Origin: Schizochytrium sp. TIO01
Taxonomy: Eukaryota; Sar; Bigyra; Thraustochytrida; Thraustochytriidae
Length of the DNA stretch: 64,000 nucleotides
NCBI GenBank assembly: GCA_004764695.1
Contig: SMSO01000036.1
Coordinates: 1,880,001 to 1,944,000 of the forward strand
Direction of reading: 5' to 3'
Positions 33,500 through 43,435 of this stretch are shown here, piece by piece. The first letter of the stretch is position 1. Each line of letters starts with the position of its first letter. Below the pieces are notes generated by a model. It saw nothing but the letters and a program-made list of their open reading frames with translations. It was not told the origin of the DNA and searched no databases. Made by a program: the position numbers and the translations under genes.

Positions 33500-34362
33500 A
33501 GATGGAATAAATACCAGAAAAATTTAATAAATCTAGATACTTGCGCAAAGCGGAAGCAGAGCATAGCAAGAAACACTGCTGCAGCAAAATGCCAAGGCCC
33601 GGAGCAAGCAATGATTACATGGTCATGAACAGCAGCATACCAGCCAAGTGGTGCTACTGCATGGAGGACGCGCACTGGCACCATAACTGCAGCAATTAGG
33701 TCGGGTGGTGCAGTGCCCGTTGACGCGCAGGAGACAATAATGCCGTTCACGTCAAGACGGCAGCTTGGTGTAATAGGCATCCGTACGCTGGACTCGGTCT
33801 GAGCAGGTGAAAGTGAGACTACAGATGCATGTGAGAGATTCCCATCCCGGTAAACCCTTAGTGAGTCGCCAACGAGCAGGCGATGTGCTGGGAGTTGACC
33901 AGCATCGCTTAAAACGAGGTGCGACAGGCTCATTGTGATTGCTTCACCATCCTCTAAACTAATCTTGACGAGATCAGAAGGTTCAATAGGAGTTGATTGT
34001 GGAAGGAGCGCTAGCACCGGCTCATAAGTGCCGCCACCAACGTGAACCAAGTCGCCGACCTTCACATCACGGACCTGGAGCTGTAGACCGTTAAGAGACG
34101 TAAAGAAATTCCACTCTCCAATGCCGCCTCGGGGAGCGGAGATTGCCGCGAGGCTTTGGAAAGCGCGGTACACTATGCCTTGGCGTTGGGCCTCAGTTCT
34201 GTCTACAAGCCTCACGCTGTGCTGCTGCTTTCTTCGCAGGGTGGCCGCCACTGCCTCCACGCCTGCATGAGCTCTGGCCAGCGAAGCGTCGCACGTGCAG
34301 AAGGCAACACAGAGCAGGGCCAACGCGAGTAGAAACCCGCGCAAGACAGCCCTACGAGCCAT
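33484..34362 (-). CDS. secreted or membrane Hint (Hedgehog/intein-type) domain protein lacking the catalytic Cys
   Basis: A 292-residue protein with a signal peptide (VLRGFLLALALLCVAF at about 6-21). A Hint fold covers about 85-213. NFFTSLNGLQLQVRDVKVGD aligns with the start of Hedgehog Hint, where the first residue is the nucleophilic Cys of a CFPG motif; here it is N85. The block B histidine remains in SLSHLVLS (H148). The region LPAHRLLVGDSLRV and the closing strand DVNGIIVSCAS match Hedgehog C-terminal sequences. PVRVLHAVAPLGW resembles the segment after Hint. A hydrophobic stretch at about 255-287 may anchor it. There is no Hedgehog signalling domain. ATG 34362 is used; the frame upstream opens with TTG. 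Confidence 0.8.
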   Translation of the reverse strand: MARRAVLRGFLLALALLCVAFCTCDASLARAHAGVEAVAATLRRKQQHSVRLVDRTEAQRQGIVYRAFQSLAAISAPRGGIGEWNFFTSLNGLQLQVRDVKVGDLVHVGGGTYEPVLALLPQSTPIEPSDLVKISLEDGEAITMSLSHLVLSDAGQLPAHRLLVGDSLRVYRDGNLSHASVVSLSPAQTESSVRMPITPSCRLDVNGIIVSCASTGTAPPDLIAAVMVPVRVLHAVAPLGWYAAVHDHVIIACSGPWHFAAAVFLAMLCFRFAQVSRFIKFFWYLFHLHTNG

Positions 34363-34636
34363 GCTCCCCACCTCAAAGGAGCTCACGCCCAAGCCGACGA
34401 AGAATTCCAGTTCTGCTGCTATGGTCCTCAAATTTAAAGATGAAAATAGCGCTGATCATTCATTCATTCATTCATTCATTCATTCATTCACTTTTTATAA
34501 TTAAAAAAATTCCTGCTCAGGCTTAGACCTATATATAAAAGCAGAGGAAAATGTTCATTTAAAGAAAATATTTGTATAGAAATCGTTCACGTTTTTCAGC
34601 TTAAACCCATAAAGAGAATGAAAGCCACCCTAGACC
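34363..34636. promoter_or_regulatory. upstream region of Hint gene
   Basis: 274 bases between the Hint start and the end of the next minus-strand gene. It contains (ATTC)n at 34457-34490, 95-130 bases upstream of the Hint ATG. Confidence 0.6.
34457..34490. repeat. (ATTC)n microsatellite
   Basis: Eight perfect units, close upstream of the Hint start codon. Confidence 0.92.
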
Positions 34637-35039
34637 TCAAGGCCTCATGTTTGGACAGATAGAGGGGAGACTTGGTGGGCTTGAGGCAAGACGCGATTGT
34701 TCATGTGGAGCAGAGCTAGAGAGCTCGGCCCAGCAGCGAGCCAATAACATGTGATCAGGACGAACCACAGGCATAAAGATCTATCGAGAAACAACTTTCG
34801 TGAATTTAGGTTCTCGTGTGCAAATTGGGCGAGCTCGACTCTGCTCAGAGGTGTGTGCTCACCTCAAGAGGCAGCTCGCGAACCAGCCAATTATCCCCAC
34901 TGCCTGCAAACCCTGAGAGAGGCTTCAACCGGCGCCCCTGGAGTGGCCGATGAACAATAGACTGGCCAGCCCAATCTTCTCTTGCTCGAAGACGTGTTGC
35001 AGCCACTTCTTGGGCCAAAAAGGAATCAATGACAGACAT
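34637..35039 (-). CDS. unrecognised two-exon protein (106 residues)
   Basis: Exon 1 (35039-34863, 59 codons) starts at a true ATG: MSVIDSFLAQEVAATRLRAR, then a basic part (HRPLQGRRLKPL) and GSGDNWLVRELPLE. It ends at GAG|GTGAGC. The 82-base intron closes with tttctcgatag. Exon 2 (34780-34637) continues in phase 0 for 47 codons (IFMPVVRPDHMLLARCWAEL, then a Ser/Pro-rich end) to TGA. Both exons are open, of balanced composition, and lie in otherwise stop-rich DNA. There is no signal peptide or membrane segment. I do not recognise the family. The divergent NDUFS4 start lies 376 bases away, so the two probably share a promoter. Confidence 0.5.
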
Positions 35040-35415
35040 TCATTCTCTTCACTAACTAACCACCGTGCTGTAACTAACAGGCGCGAGACCGAGTGAGTCT
35101 GTCCATCAAACCTAACCGGGTTAAGTGGCTTATATTTAAACCTAACCGCTGCTTGGACCAGTTATTCTCCTGCCCCGCAAAAGAGAGGACAGGAGAAATG
35201 GAGATATAGTAAGCAATGGATGTTACAGTGAAGAATAGATTGATTACAGTAGGATATTTACTTTGTAAGTAGGTTATTTAGAGAGGAGAAGGAGCACTAA
35301 ATAGAGCATTGACGAAGAAGCTGAAGAGACGGGAGAGGAAGAGGAGTCCAGAGCACGATCGATACAAGGCTTGCGTGGAGAGAGACCAGCGTAGGCGCGC
35401 GACGCTTTAGGAAGG
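35040..35415. promoter_or_regulatory. divergent upstream region, two-exon gene and NDUFS4
   Basis: 376 bases between divergent start codons. It holds a short ACTA repeat at 35051-35061 and two copies of cctaacc(g) around 35110-35146. No TATA box is obvious. Confidence 0.5.
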
Positions 35416-36792
35416 ATGATGCAGTCGGTTCGCCGCGCAGGCATGCAGTCTGTGCGCTCTGCCCTCCGCAACAACGCAGAGAAGATGCAGATGGCCCGCA
35501 GCTTCTCTGAGGCCCCCAAGGCCGCCGAGGAGGAGGTGCCTGCTGGCGTCTACCGCCCGCCCACCCAGCAGGAGTACCTTCAGTACAACACCACCGCCGG
35601 TAAGTGACGCTCTATCAAAGCCGCACCCGGGACGCCCAACAGTCAGGCGCAGACATTCAAACCGATGCCCTCGCCGCGCAGGATCGGCCAGAGCCGCGTC
35701 GAGCACTGATGACCTTATCATACTTATATCAAAAGAATGATCGCGCTGGATTGATTAGCAATTTTCTGTTCTATCAAATATGGAAAAGCGACAAAGACGT
35801 CTAGAATGCCGTGATAGCGAAGAGGGATCGGCGAAGAGGGATCGACGAAGAAGGAACAAGTGCTAATCTGGCAATATAAGTAACAGGAAGACTGACGATA
35901 ATATTCATGTGATTGTGATTAACATTCGGCTCGGTATTTTGGTTGAACGCTATGGATGTTTTTATATCCTCTTGTGGGTGGGTTAACTTTCTTCGTGGTT
36001 CGTGATGATTGTGACGTGAATGATTTGGGGTTGTCCTATGCACAATATTGTTTTGCGTTGGAATGCATTCAAATGAATTTTCGTTTTGCAACGGATGGTG
36101 TGTGGAATGGGAAATGATCGCTTGTTCATGTAACAGCTACCCCGGGTTTCGCTGAGGACATCGTGACCCCGACCGACCCGGTCCCTGCGGAGCCTGAGGG
36201 CGCCATGAAGGGCTGGGAGGGCTATGTGAACTACGTCCCCGAGGAGCACCAGAGCCGCAAGGTTCGTCTCTTTAAGAAGTCCAAGAGCGCCAACGAGATG
36301 GATGACTCCAGCGCCAAATACTGGAGCTTGACCATCGACCGCCGTGCCAACTGGACCAACCAGGTCATGAAGTACGCCAGCACTGGTGACCCGCTTGGTG
36401 CCACCGGCTTGCAGAACATGAAGTTCGACAAGCTTGAGGATGCCAAGGGCTTCTGCGAACGCCAGGGCTGGTCCTACGAGGTTGAGGAGCCCCTCACCGT
36501 CGTCAGCCAGGAGGGCAAGAAGCAGTACGCTCAGAACTTTCTCAACTACCACGTGCGCACCCGCCGTGAGAAAATGCCCCCTAACGAGCTACTCAACACT
36601 CAGTTCTTTCACCGCGAGGGCCGCAAGTCTACCTGGGTGAACTTGAAACATACTGCTTTCGGCAAAGTTCCCTCCAAGGTTGTGTCTGGAACCCAGTGGA
36701 CTGACCCCCACCCCAACAACCACAAGGCCACCGACTGGTACATCTCCGCTCTCGAGCACAAGCAAGAGTTGGCCCGCAAGCTTGGCAAGTAA
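35416..36792 (+). CDS. NDUFS4: NDUFS4 subunit of respiratory complex I, two exons
   Basis: The 18-kDa accessory subunit of the peripheral arm of mitochondrial NADH:ubiquinone oxidoreductase, needed for late assembly. Exon 1 is 35416-35599; the intron is 35600-36136 (GTAAGT...AACAG, phase 1); exon 2 is 36137-36792. The product is 279 residues. The N-terminus is a presequence (MMQSVRRAGMQSVRSALR). The family core lies at about 100-208: KVRLFKKSKS, YWSLTIDRRANWTNQVMKYA, STGDPL, EDAKGFCERQGWSYEVEEP and FLNYHVRTRREK, matching KVRIF, WENPLMGWASTADPL and AEKNGWSYDIEE of animal NDUFS4. About 70 residues follow the point where the human protein ends, an extension rich in Asn, His and Lys. Confidence 0.95.
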
Positions 36793-37411
36793 ATTCACCA
36801 CATTAGCACATTTCTAGCCCATTTTCCCCTCGTCGGTGACTGATGAGCTTAGCTCGCTTAACACAGCCCCCTTGTTTGTCCCGTTCCCTTGACGTAAAGA
36901 TTTTCAGAATAATATAAACGAAGAAAAATAAGGAGAACAGCAAGATCTTTTTATTTTAGCCTCTCTTTCTCTGGACGTTTATGATAAACTTGCAGGGCAG
37001 AATGTTGATGTATACCTTCACCATTTTTCTTTTTAGGATTCTTGTTCCTTTGCTTTATTTGATGTGAAATGCCGTCTTAACACAAATGTTCGTATTTTGT
37101 GCATCTTGCATTATAAACATGAGCAGATGCGACAACTTACTTTTGTTCCTCAATTGAAATTCTTGAACATCATAGTCTAGATCACTGGGTCGTAACATCC
37201 ATCAAAGAATCAAGGAATTACTTGTTAATAAAAAAGGACAAATCTTTGATTGAGTTATCTCTGCATCAGTATTATGAAGAATTTGATTCTTTATGATTCT
37301 GTTGTTGTGTTTTGTTTTGTTTTTCGAATGGAATGAGAAAGTGTTTCGTATCGAACCCGAGTACAAAATTTGATTTGGAAATAAAGTTTAATAGTAATAT
37401 AGTATACCAAT
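36793..37411. other. convergent 3' UTRs, NDUFS4 and LRRC46-like
   Basis: AT-rich, ends of two convergent genes. Possible polyadenylation-type signals are seen on both strands (for example aataaa-like at 37379-37385). No gene is seen. Confidence 0.6.
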
Positions 37412-38374
37412 TTAAGCTTTTGGTTGTTTTTGGCAGACGCTTAAATCAGGCTTTGTGTTCTCAATAGTGGGGACAACCCTGTGAGCAAAAGCCTCTTCAG
37501 CCTCCTGCATGCGCTGCTTTGATCTCTCAATCATTTCCTTACGCCTCTCACTAAATACTTTACGAGCACTAAGCGACGTGTCACGCGACAACTCATCAAT
37601 TTTAGCCAGTGCAGCTTCCATTAAGGCGTTGGATCTATTTGTTCCAGACGTAGGGCCTGAGCGTGCAGAACGAATAGGTTTGAGCTCTATACGTTCGAGA
37701 TTGTTGTAGTGCCGGGAATTGAAAGCTTCTTGGTCGTCAGTATCTACACCTAGCGAAGGCTTTCTTATGGGTTTGTCATCCAAAATAACCAGTTGCGCTA
37801 GCTTCTCGATAACAATTCTGTGGTAATTGTCTGCCTGTGTGCATGGATTGCATTGCAGATCAAGATTGCGAATATTTTCAGGAAACTCCGTGAGGTCCAG
37901 CACTTCAATCTTGTTGTAGCTCAAATCTAGGACACGGAGGTTCTTAAGATGTCGGATGTTCTCTACGGATTCGATTTCGTTGTGAGACAATGACAGAAAC
38001 CGCAATTTAGCATGGAACTCTAGATTTTCAATTCGTCTAATCCGATTATATTGTAAATAAAGATCTTGAATATTTGTCATTGCTTCAAGGCAGTCTATTT
38101 CAGTAAACCCCTGCCAATCAAGACGTGCAATTTTGAGATTGAGGAGTTTCTCGGCGACAGTATTGGTGTCTATTGATTTTCCGTCGCGTTCTTCTTTGTT
38201 GAGACAAAGCTCAGTAATCCGGCGAAAGGTCATCTTAGATTCTGGGAGAAGTTTACGATTGAACTCCCCTGCTATTGCAATTGATCCATAGCCAGACTCG
38301 TCTTCAGAGTCCTTTCCTTCTGAAGACATTCTACTTGACGTTGTCTCAGGTACCTCTGTTGTGACTTCGCCCAT
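37412..38374 (-). CDS. LRRC46-like leucine-rich-repeat protein (ciliary type)
   Basis: A 320-residue protein. After an acidic, Ser-rich start of about 60 residues come four SDS22-type repeats at about 85-180: LLNLKIARLDWQGFTEIDCL, IQDLYLQYNRIRRIENLEF, LRFLSLSHNEIESVENI and LRVLDLSYNKIEVLDL. An LRR cap follows (NLDLQCNPCTQADNYHRIVI, then LVILDDKPI). The cap and repeat order match animal LRRC46, a sperm and cilium protein. The C-terminal third is a charged helix (KVFSERRKEMIERSKQRMQE) with coiled-coil character. No signal peptide is visible. A flagellar role is inferred from the family and would imply a motile stage. ATG 38374 is unambiguous. Confidence 0.83.
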   Translation of the reverse strand: MGEVTTEVPETTSSRMSSEGKDSEDESGYGSIAIAGEFNRKLLPESKMTFRRITELCLNKEERDGKSIDTNTVAEKLLNLKIARLDWQGFTEIDCLEAMTNIQDLYLQYNRIRRIENLEFHAKLRFLSLSHNEIESVENIRHLKNLRVLDLSYNKIEVLDLTEFPENIRNLDLQCNPCTQADNYHRIVIEKLAQLVILDDKPIRKPSLGVDTDDQEAFNSRHYNNLERIELKPIRSARSGPTSGTNRSNALMEAALAKIDELSRDTSLSARKVFSERRKEMIERSKQRMQEAEEAFAHRVVPTIENTKPDLSVCQKQPKA

Positions 38375-39766
38375 GACGACTCACCTCTTCTACAATAAAT
38401 ATATCGTGAACAAGGCTCGCTATTTCGAAGCTAGAGCATAAATTCAATGGTATGGTTGAGTGCAAGAACTACCACTGTATGTCATCTGCCAGCCACTTCA
38501 ACACTCATGTATTGACTCCGCTTGCTTTGAAGATAACATATCACAAACGTCCTCATTAGTCCTGATACCTTTGTTTGTCCGTTAAAGTAGGTCCTTGAGA
38601 TAGCAACTCCAAGGTGTGGGGTGAGCTTATTTTAACTTGTAAGAAAATACTACGGTTCCAAGTAAGCATCCGAGTGATTGAGGTTTATACAAAAATTGGG
38701 CATTCATCCAGAAACCCAAACTATCTTATTCTACTCATCGTACAGGCAGCGCCAGAGCTCATATATAGAATGACCATTCAAGGCTCTATGAAGCATTTAC
38801 AAGTTCATACATGGGCATTTAATTCCAAACTCAAACCTGAAGATCTTTGGGCTCGATGTAGTAAGAAGTCTCCCGTGTCAGAGACTATCAGACAGAAAGA
38901 CTGACGCGTGTTTTACCTGGTACTCCCCAAAAAAAATCGATCTAATCGGAATTCGCTGTTCACAAGAATCAATACTGTATCATTCAGAACAGTATCTTCA
39001 ATTAGTGTTAAATTTCTTTTCAATCCCTACATGACTTTGTTTCTGATCGCTGGATTCATCGCGAAAACAAAACAGTATAACAGATGTTAGACAACAAAGC
39101 TGTTTTTGGTGTAAGTGCAGAAGTGCCAAGTTCTTAGCTCGAATGAGCTAGTGAAACTAACATTTGACGAACTTTTTTGTACGTGGTTGTATACATCTAT
39201 TCTCAAAGCGCCTATATGATTGAATTATAGAAACATTGGCAACATGTTTTTTTTTAAAATAAAATTCACGTGTATGGATCACTTCAACAGACACAATCTG
39301 TACTATTCATCCTATTTTCGCTCCTGATAGTACAAGGGAAGGAAAGTTTACTCTGTCTAGTTTATATTTCACAACTTTTTCTTTTAAACTTATTATTTTA
39401 ATTTCAATAAAAATTAAACAGTACTTTAAAATCACAACCAAGGAATATTCCTCAAGTATCTCTAAATATGGCTTTGAACAACAACAATTTAAACGTGTCG
39501 CATTGATTTTCAAAACAATATTTTGCGTGATAAATGCACGTATAACAGTTTACACCAGTAACTCAAGAAAACAACAAGATAAAAGATATTCTCTGAAGAT
39601 GACTATGAAGATCATAGCAAGAGTGGAAAGAAAAAATTCAAGAGGAAAAGCAAAAACAAGGGTGACAACAAAAGCAGACAAAAATCCAAAGGGAAGATGT
39701 GCTGAGCGAGCGAGTCTACTCAAGGATGATGATGTGGAATCGAAGTCTACAATTCACAGAAGTTTC
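38375..39766. other. intergenic between LRRC46-like and COX7a genes
   Basis: AT-rich. A plus-strand frame 38740-38901 starts after an acceptor-like tcatcgtacag and encodes about 50 residues (HTWAFNSKLKPEDLWARCSK), and may be an exon, but no partner exon could be joined with confidence. 39580-39770 is A-rich and is the COX7a 3' UTR on the other strand. Confidence 0.45.
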
Positions 39767-40385
39767 TTATTCCTTCTTGCCGGTGATCAGACGGTACTGG
39801 CTATAGAAAACCATCAAAACACCGAAAGCGGCGGCGGCGAGACCACCACCAACGACGATGGGGTCGCTCTTGTTGCGAAGGTAGGTAGGGTCGGCATCAC
39901 CACGGAGGTAGGGGGTGGCGCCCTTCTGGAAGGCCTTCTGCTGCTCCTTGACCCTGTGACATGCAAAAGTAGTGATCACGAATCATCGCAATTTGGGAGT
40001 GAACAAAGTTAGTCATTCTGAAAAACGGAGTAAAGTCCATTGATAGAGAATTAAGAGAAGTTGAGTTACTCTCGGCAACTAGATGAACGTACGGGTTGGG
40101 GGTCTCGGACATGAGGCGGACCTGAGCCCTGTATAAACGCGACAAACAAAAGCAGTTCAATAATATTTCAGATAATACCATCCATATAGGTGAGCATCAC
40201 GGGGAAGCTATGTTAGTACTATGGAGAGAATGTCAAATGTGTCCTAAGACCAGGTTATTCCAGTGATGTCCTGTTATTTTCATACAGATATAAACATTCT
40301 ACATATGTATGGAAACAGGAGCATTAGCAAGCACGTACCGGCGGAAGTTGGGCTGGGCAGCCCGGCGAATAACCTGACCAATCAT
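39767..40385 (-). CDS. COX7A: cytochrome c oxidase subunit VIIa-like protein, three exons
   Basis: A small inner-membrane subunit of respiratory complex IV. Exons are 40385-40339, 40128-40093 and 39953-39767. The introns (210 and 139 bases) both start GTACGT and end CAG. The joined frame is 89 residues: a basic, Arg-rich presequence (MIGQVIRRAAQPNFRRAQVR), then VKEQQKAFQKGATPYLRGD, the typical FQ...P.yL.G pattern of COX7a, and one membrane helix (IVVGGGLAAAAFGVLMVFY) ending in GKKE. Third-codon GC is high, as for other highly expressed genes here. Assignment rests on size, topology and the short motif; another single-helix respiratory subunit is possible. Confidence 0.78.
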
Positions 40386-41126
40386 GATTTTTGAAATTTG
40401 CCTGGTAAGAACCTGTTGAGATAAGCATATCCAAGAGAAATATGTCGTTAGTTTCCACGTTCACCTAATCAAAGAAGAGAACACCTTGTCCAGATGTCGT
40501 CCTCAAGCGTCCCTCAGCTATCTATCTTATTAGCATGACCCCTCCTCAAAGCTATCCAGCTGCGTCTCAGAAATCTCTCAGAGACACAGAGGTTCTCAAG
40601 CTCGTGCTCCCTTCGCAAGAAGTCGCAATAAGAGCCTCAGATATTATCTCCCGCGAAACGAGACAATAAGGAGTGACAAAGGGAGCTAATCGAGGCCTCC
40701 TCGCCATGGCACCATGACCCGCATCGCGCCACACTCTGCGGCAAGTGCGACCGGTAAGGCAGTGGAGGTAGGGTTCCTGGAGGGATAGTATGCGCCCGAG
40801 CGGCGGGGGTGAGGCGCGCAGAGGTGCGCTGCAGAGCAAGACGTACACAAAGGTCTCCGTCCCTGGTATCGTATCGAGTCTGTTGCAGCAGTAGTTGTAG
40901 TGCAGGATAGGAGTTACTACACCTCAACTAGGACTCGGCAGCGAAAGAAGAAGAAGGCCTTTAATAGGAGTACCCTATACGCTCACTAAGGGAGGGGTAT
41001 AGTTAGCAGTTACTTATAGGGCATTAGGACTGCGATTAGGAATTTCGTAAAACTTCTATTGTAATACAGACAATGAACTTAGAGAATCAATCGCGAATAG
41101 GAAAGTCGAAGAATCAGAGTCGTGTA

Positions 41127-41148
41127 TCAATCAATCAATCAATCAATA
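41127..41148. repeat. (ATCA)n microsatellite
   Basis: Five perfect units, about 740 bases upstream of the COX7a ATG. Confidence 0.85.
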
Positions 41149-42300
41149 ATCAGTGTGCTTTCTAATCTACATTGCCAATTCGATGACATGAGATGCTTCA
41201 TACCTCGTTTCAGGCACCTGCCCTCCGAAACTTGTCCGAAAGGAGGCTTCTTCATGGACCCATGCATCGTTGTAAGTAAGTAAAGTTTTGGAGAAGAAGG
41301 AGCGAATGCGAATGAGGAGGGTTTACAGCAGAAGATTGACTTTCTTTCTTCTTTCATTCATGGAGCAGAAGGAATTGAGAGAAATAAATGCGCGGAGAAA
41401 GAAAGCAAATAAGCAAGCCATCAGACAGATTGCGTGTAACCAGCAGCACAAGTCGCGGGCTGGAACGGACAGCAAGCGAATTGCGGGAGCGTAGATGATG
41501 GCGGCCTTGGGGGCGAAAGGGAAGGACTCGTCTTCTTCGATCAAAGAGAAAGGCCCTGGCGGTTTTATATTCAATGAAATAAAGAAATAAAAGCCTCTTC
41601 GAATGAATCTTCCCCTCATAAATAGAAGAAGTGGAGAGGCTTTCTTTGAGTGAGCATGGGAGTCATAGCGGCATCAGTTAATAAGTTTGCGGGGACGAAC
41701 AATCCGCGAAGCAGTTGCGGTCACCCGACATTTGCATTTCGTCATGCATGCATATCTTCCTACCTGCTAATTGCAGTGTGTCGCATATATATATCTGTCT
41801 CATCATTATCCTCATCATCATCTTCAGCAATCGGTGCATCATTGTACTCTTCAAGTTGCATGTCCTCTTTAACAAAGAGATGAAGGTACCCATAACTGGT
41901 AGTTTCATAAGAGAGGGAACAAAGGGAATAGATGATGCATAAAACTGCCAAAATTAGGCGATGCAGGTACGAGGTTAGGGAAGAGCAACTTCGGCGCTAC
42001 TGGGCGCCGGTATGCAGGTAGTATTGCCAGGGTGAGAAGAGTGAGTTTACGAGGGGTTGCTTTCATCTGCTGTTTTGGAGTGACTTGAACTTTAGCTAAA
42101 TGATGTTTGTATGACTTTGATTAAGTGCCAATCACGCGAGCTCGCTATTTCGAAGAATTCAAAAGAGATGCCTGCTGGTATTTTTAGGAGGCGCATGCAT
42201 TATGTGAGGTTGGGTCACTTGGGCCTGGAGCTAAATGTCTCAGAGCAAAGTCCCAAAATGGGCGTTTATTTAATTGCGAGTTCACACTGAGGTGAGAGGA

Positions 42301-42340
42301 AACCAGCGAAACGAAAGAGAAACTAGCGAAACGAAAGAGT
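42301..42340. repeat. 20-bp tandem duplication
   Basis: aaccagcgaaacgaaagaga followed by a copy with two substitutions. Confidence 0.85.
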
Positions 42341-42883
42341 TGTTAGAGAAGTTAATGTAAAACAAATGAGGAGAAATGCAAATCCAAGGTACGAGAAGAT
42401 CTATGATAGCACTACCCGCTTGGTTTCAACAGATAGGCTAAAAGTTGCCATAAAACATGGCATGGAGTGGCCAAGGAGGTATGCAACGTTCTAACAAATG
42501 TGAGACAATCTCCGAGGATGTTATATCGGGTTGATTGGCTGGAGACATACAGGGTGAAAATTAGTTAAAGTTCTCTTCCAGCAGATTTTATTGATCTCTA
42601 TCAAGGGGGAAAAGAAAGGGGGGAGAATCAAAGAAAAAAAACATGATTTATTTGGTTTTCGTTTCGTTTTGTTTCGTTTACATTAGCACAGAAATATTTT
42701 GTTTCGACACCTAACGCATGAGCCTTGGGGCTTATCGACAAATCGACCTAAGGGGTGAAAAGCAACAACAATTTTACAGGACGATTCGGTGCGGTCACAT
42801 AAATTCACGGCAAGAGAGATTTGTAAGAAAGCATTGATAATCAATCTATAGCAGCAAAGTTAGCGAGGGGCTTGTATCCATCG

Positions 42884-43435
42884 TTATCCGAAGAGAAGGG
42901 TGGCAACGATCACAAGTCCATTAAGAGCGATGAGAGGCACTGTTGTTGTTTTCATCAAAATAAATAAATACGTAATAAGAAAGTGAGTTTTGCAAACACA
43001 TTGGTTTACGTATTTGACACATGCCAAAAGTTAGAATCCACAAGTATATGGCTTGATTTTCACAAAAGGAATGAGTCGTTACAGATAAACGTACTTCGTA
43101 AATACCTCACCGCGTGTAAAAGGCCAGCTATTTGAGCCTTAACGTTTCCTTGCTCGCTTGCTTGGTGGTCTACTACGTTCAGACCGTCTGTGTAGTAAAT
43201 TTGGGATAAGAATGAACAACTGTTAGATACTCTTCTGGACGTAATAAAGGTGTTGATCTCAACACATTTGTGTTATCCTCCACACCCAGAATATACAAAA
43301 CAAGAAATTACAGGAGAGTATCTCTTTTGCTAGATCCGACTTACATTTTGCGAGGAAGCGGTCCTCATGAAGCACTGCAAGAGCATTAATGCAGAGCAAA
43401 CCTGCTACGAAAATGTTCCAGATGGAAAGGCCCAT
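42884..43435 (-). CDS. YOS1: YOS1/IER3IP1 ER-Golgi transport protein, three exons
   Basis: YOS1 is a tiny membrane protein of ER-to-Golgi COPII vesicles, partner of Yip1 and Yif1. Exons are 43435-43345 (30 codons plus one base), 43187-43095 and 42939-42884. The introns are 157 bases (GTAAGT...CAG) and 155 bases (GTACGT...CAG), both phase 1. The joined product is 79 residues against 82 in human. Exon 1 reads MGLSIWNIFVAGLLCINALA then VLHEDRFLAK, matching the LLCVNAIAVLHEERFL of IER3IP1. Exon 2 gives the loop and AQIAGLLHAVRYLR. Exon 3 gives MPLIALNGLVIVATLLFG, matching the human VPLIIVNSIAIVLLLLFG and ending at the same residue. Two helices flank a cytosolic loop. Confidence 0.94.

Larger units (their letters stand above)
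40386..42883. other. 2.5 kb intergenic region
   Basis: COX7a promoter side is GC-rich at 40550-40900. (ATCA)n is at 41127-41148 and a 20-bp near-perfect tandem duplication at 42301-42340. ATG frames on the minus strand at 41323-41619 (98 residues, hydrophobic middle) and 41139-41357 overlap in different frames. An acidic frame ending at a donor-like AGCAG|GTAGG lies around 41770-41900. None is recognised. Confidence 0.45.

Noticed and set aside
38415-42155. 16-mer gctcgctatttcgaag at 38415 and 42140
   Set aside because: About one such coincidence is expected by chance in 64 kb on two strands; only one copy is near a start codon.
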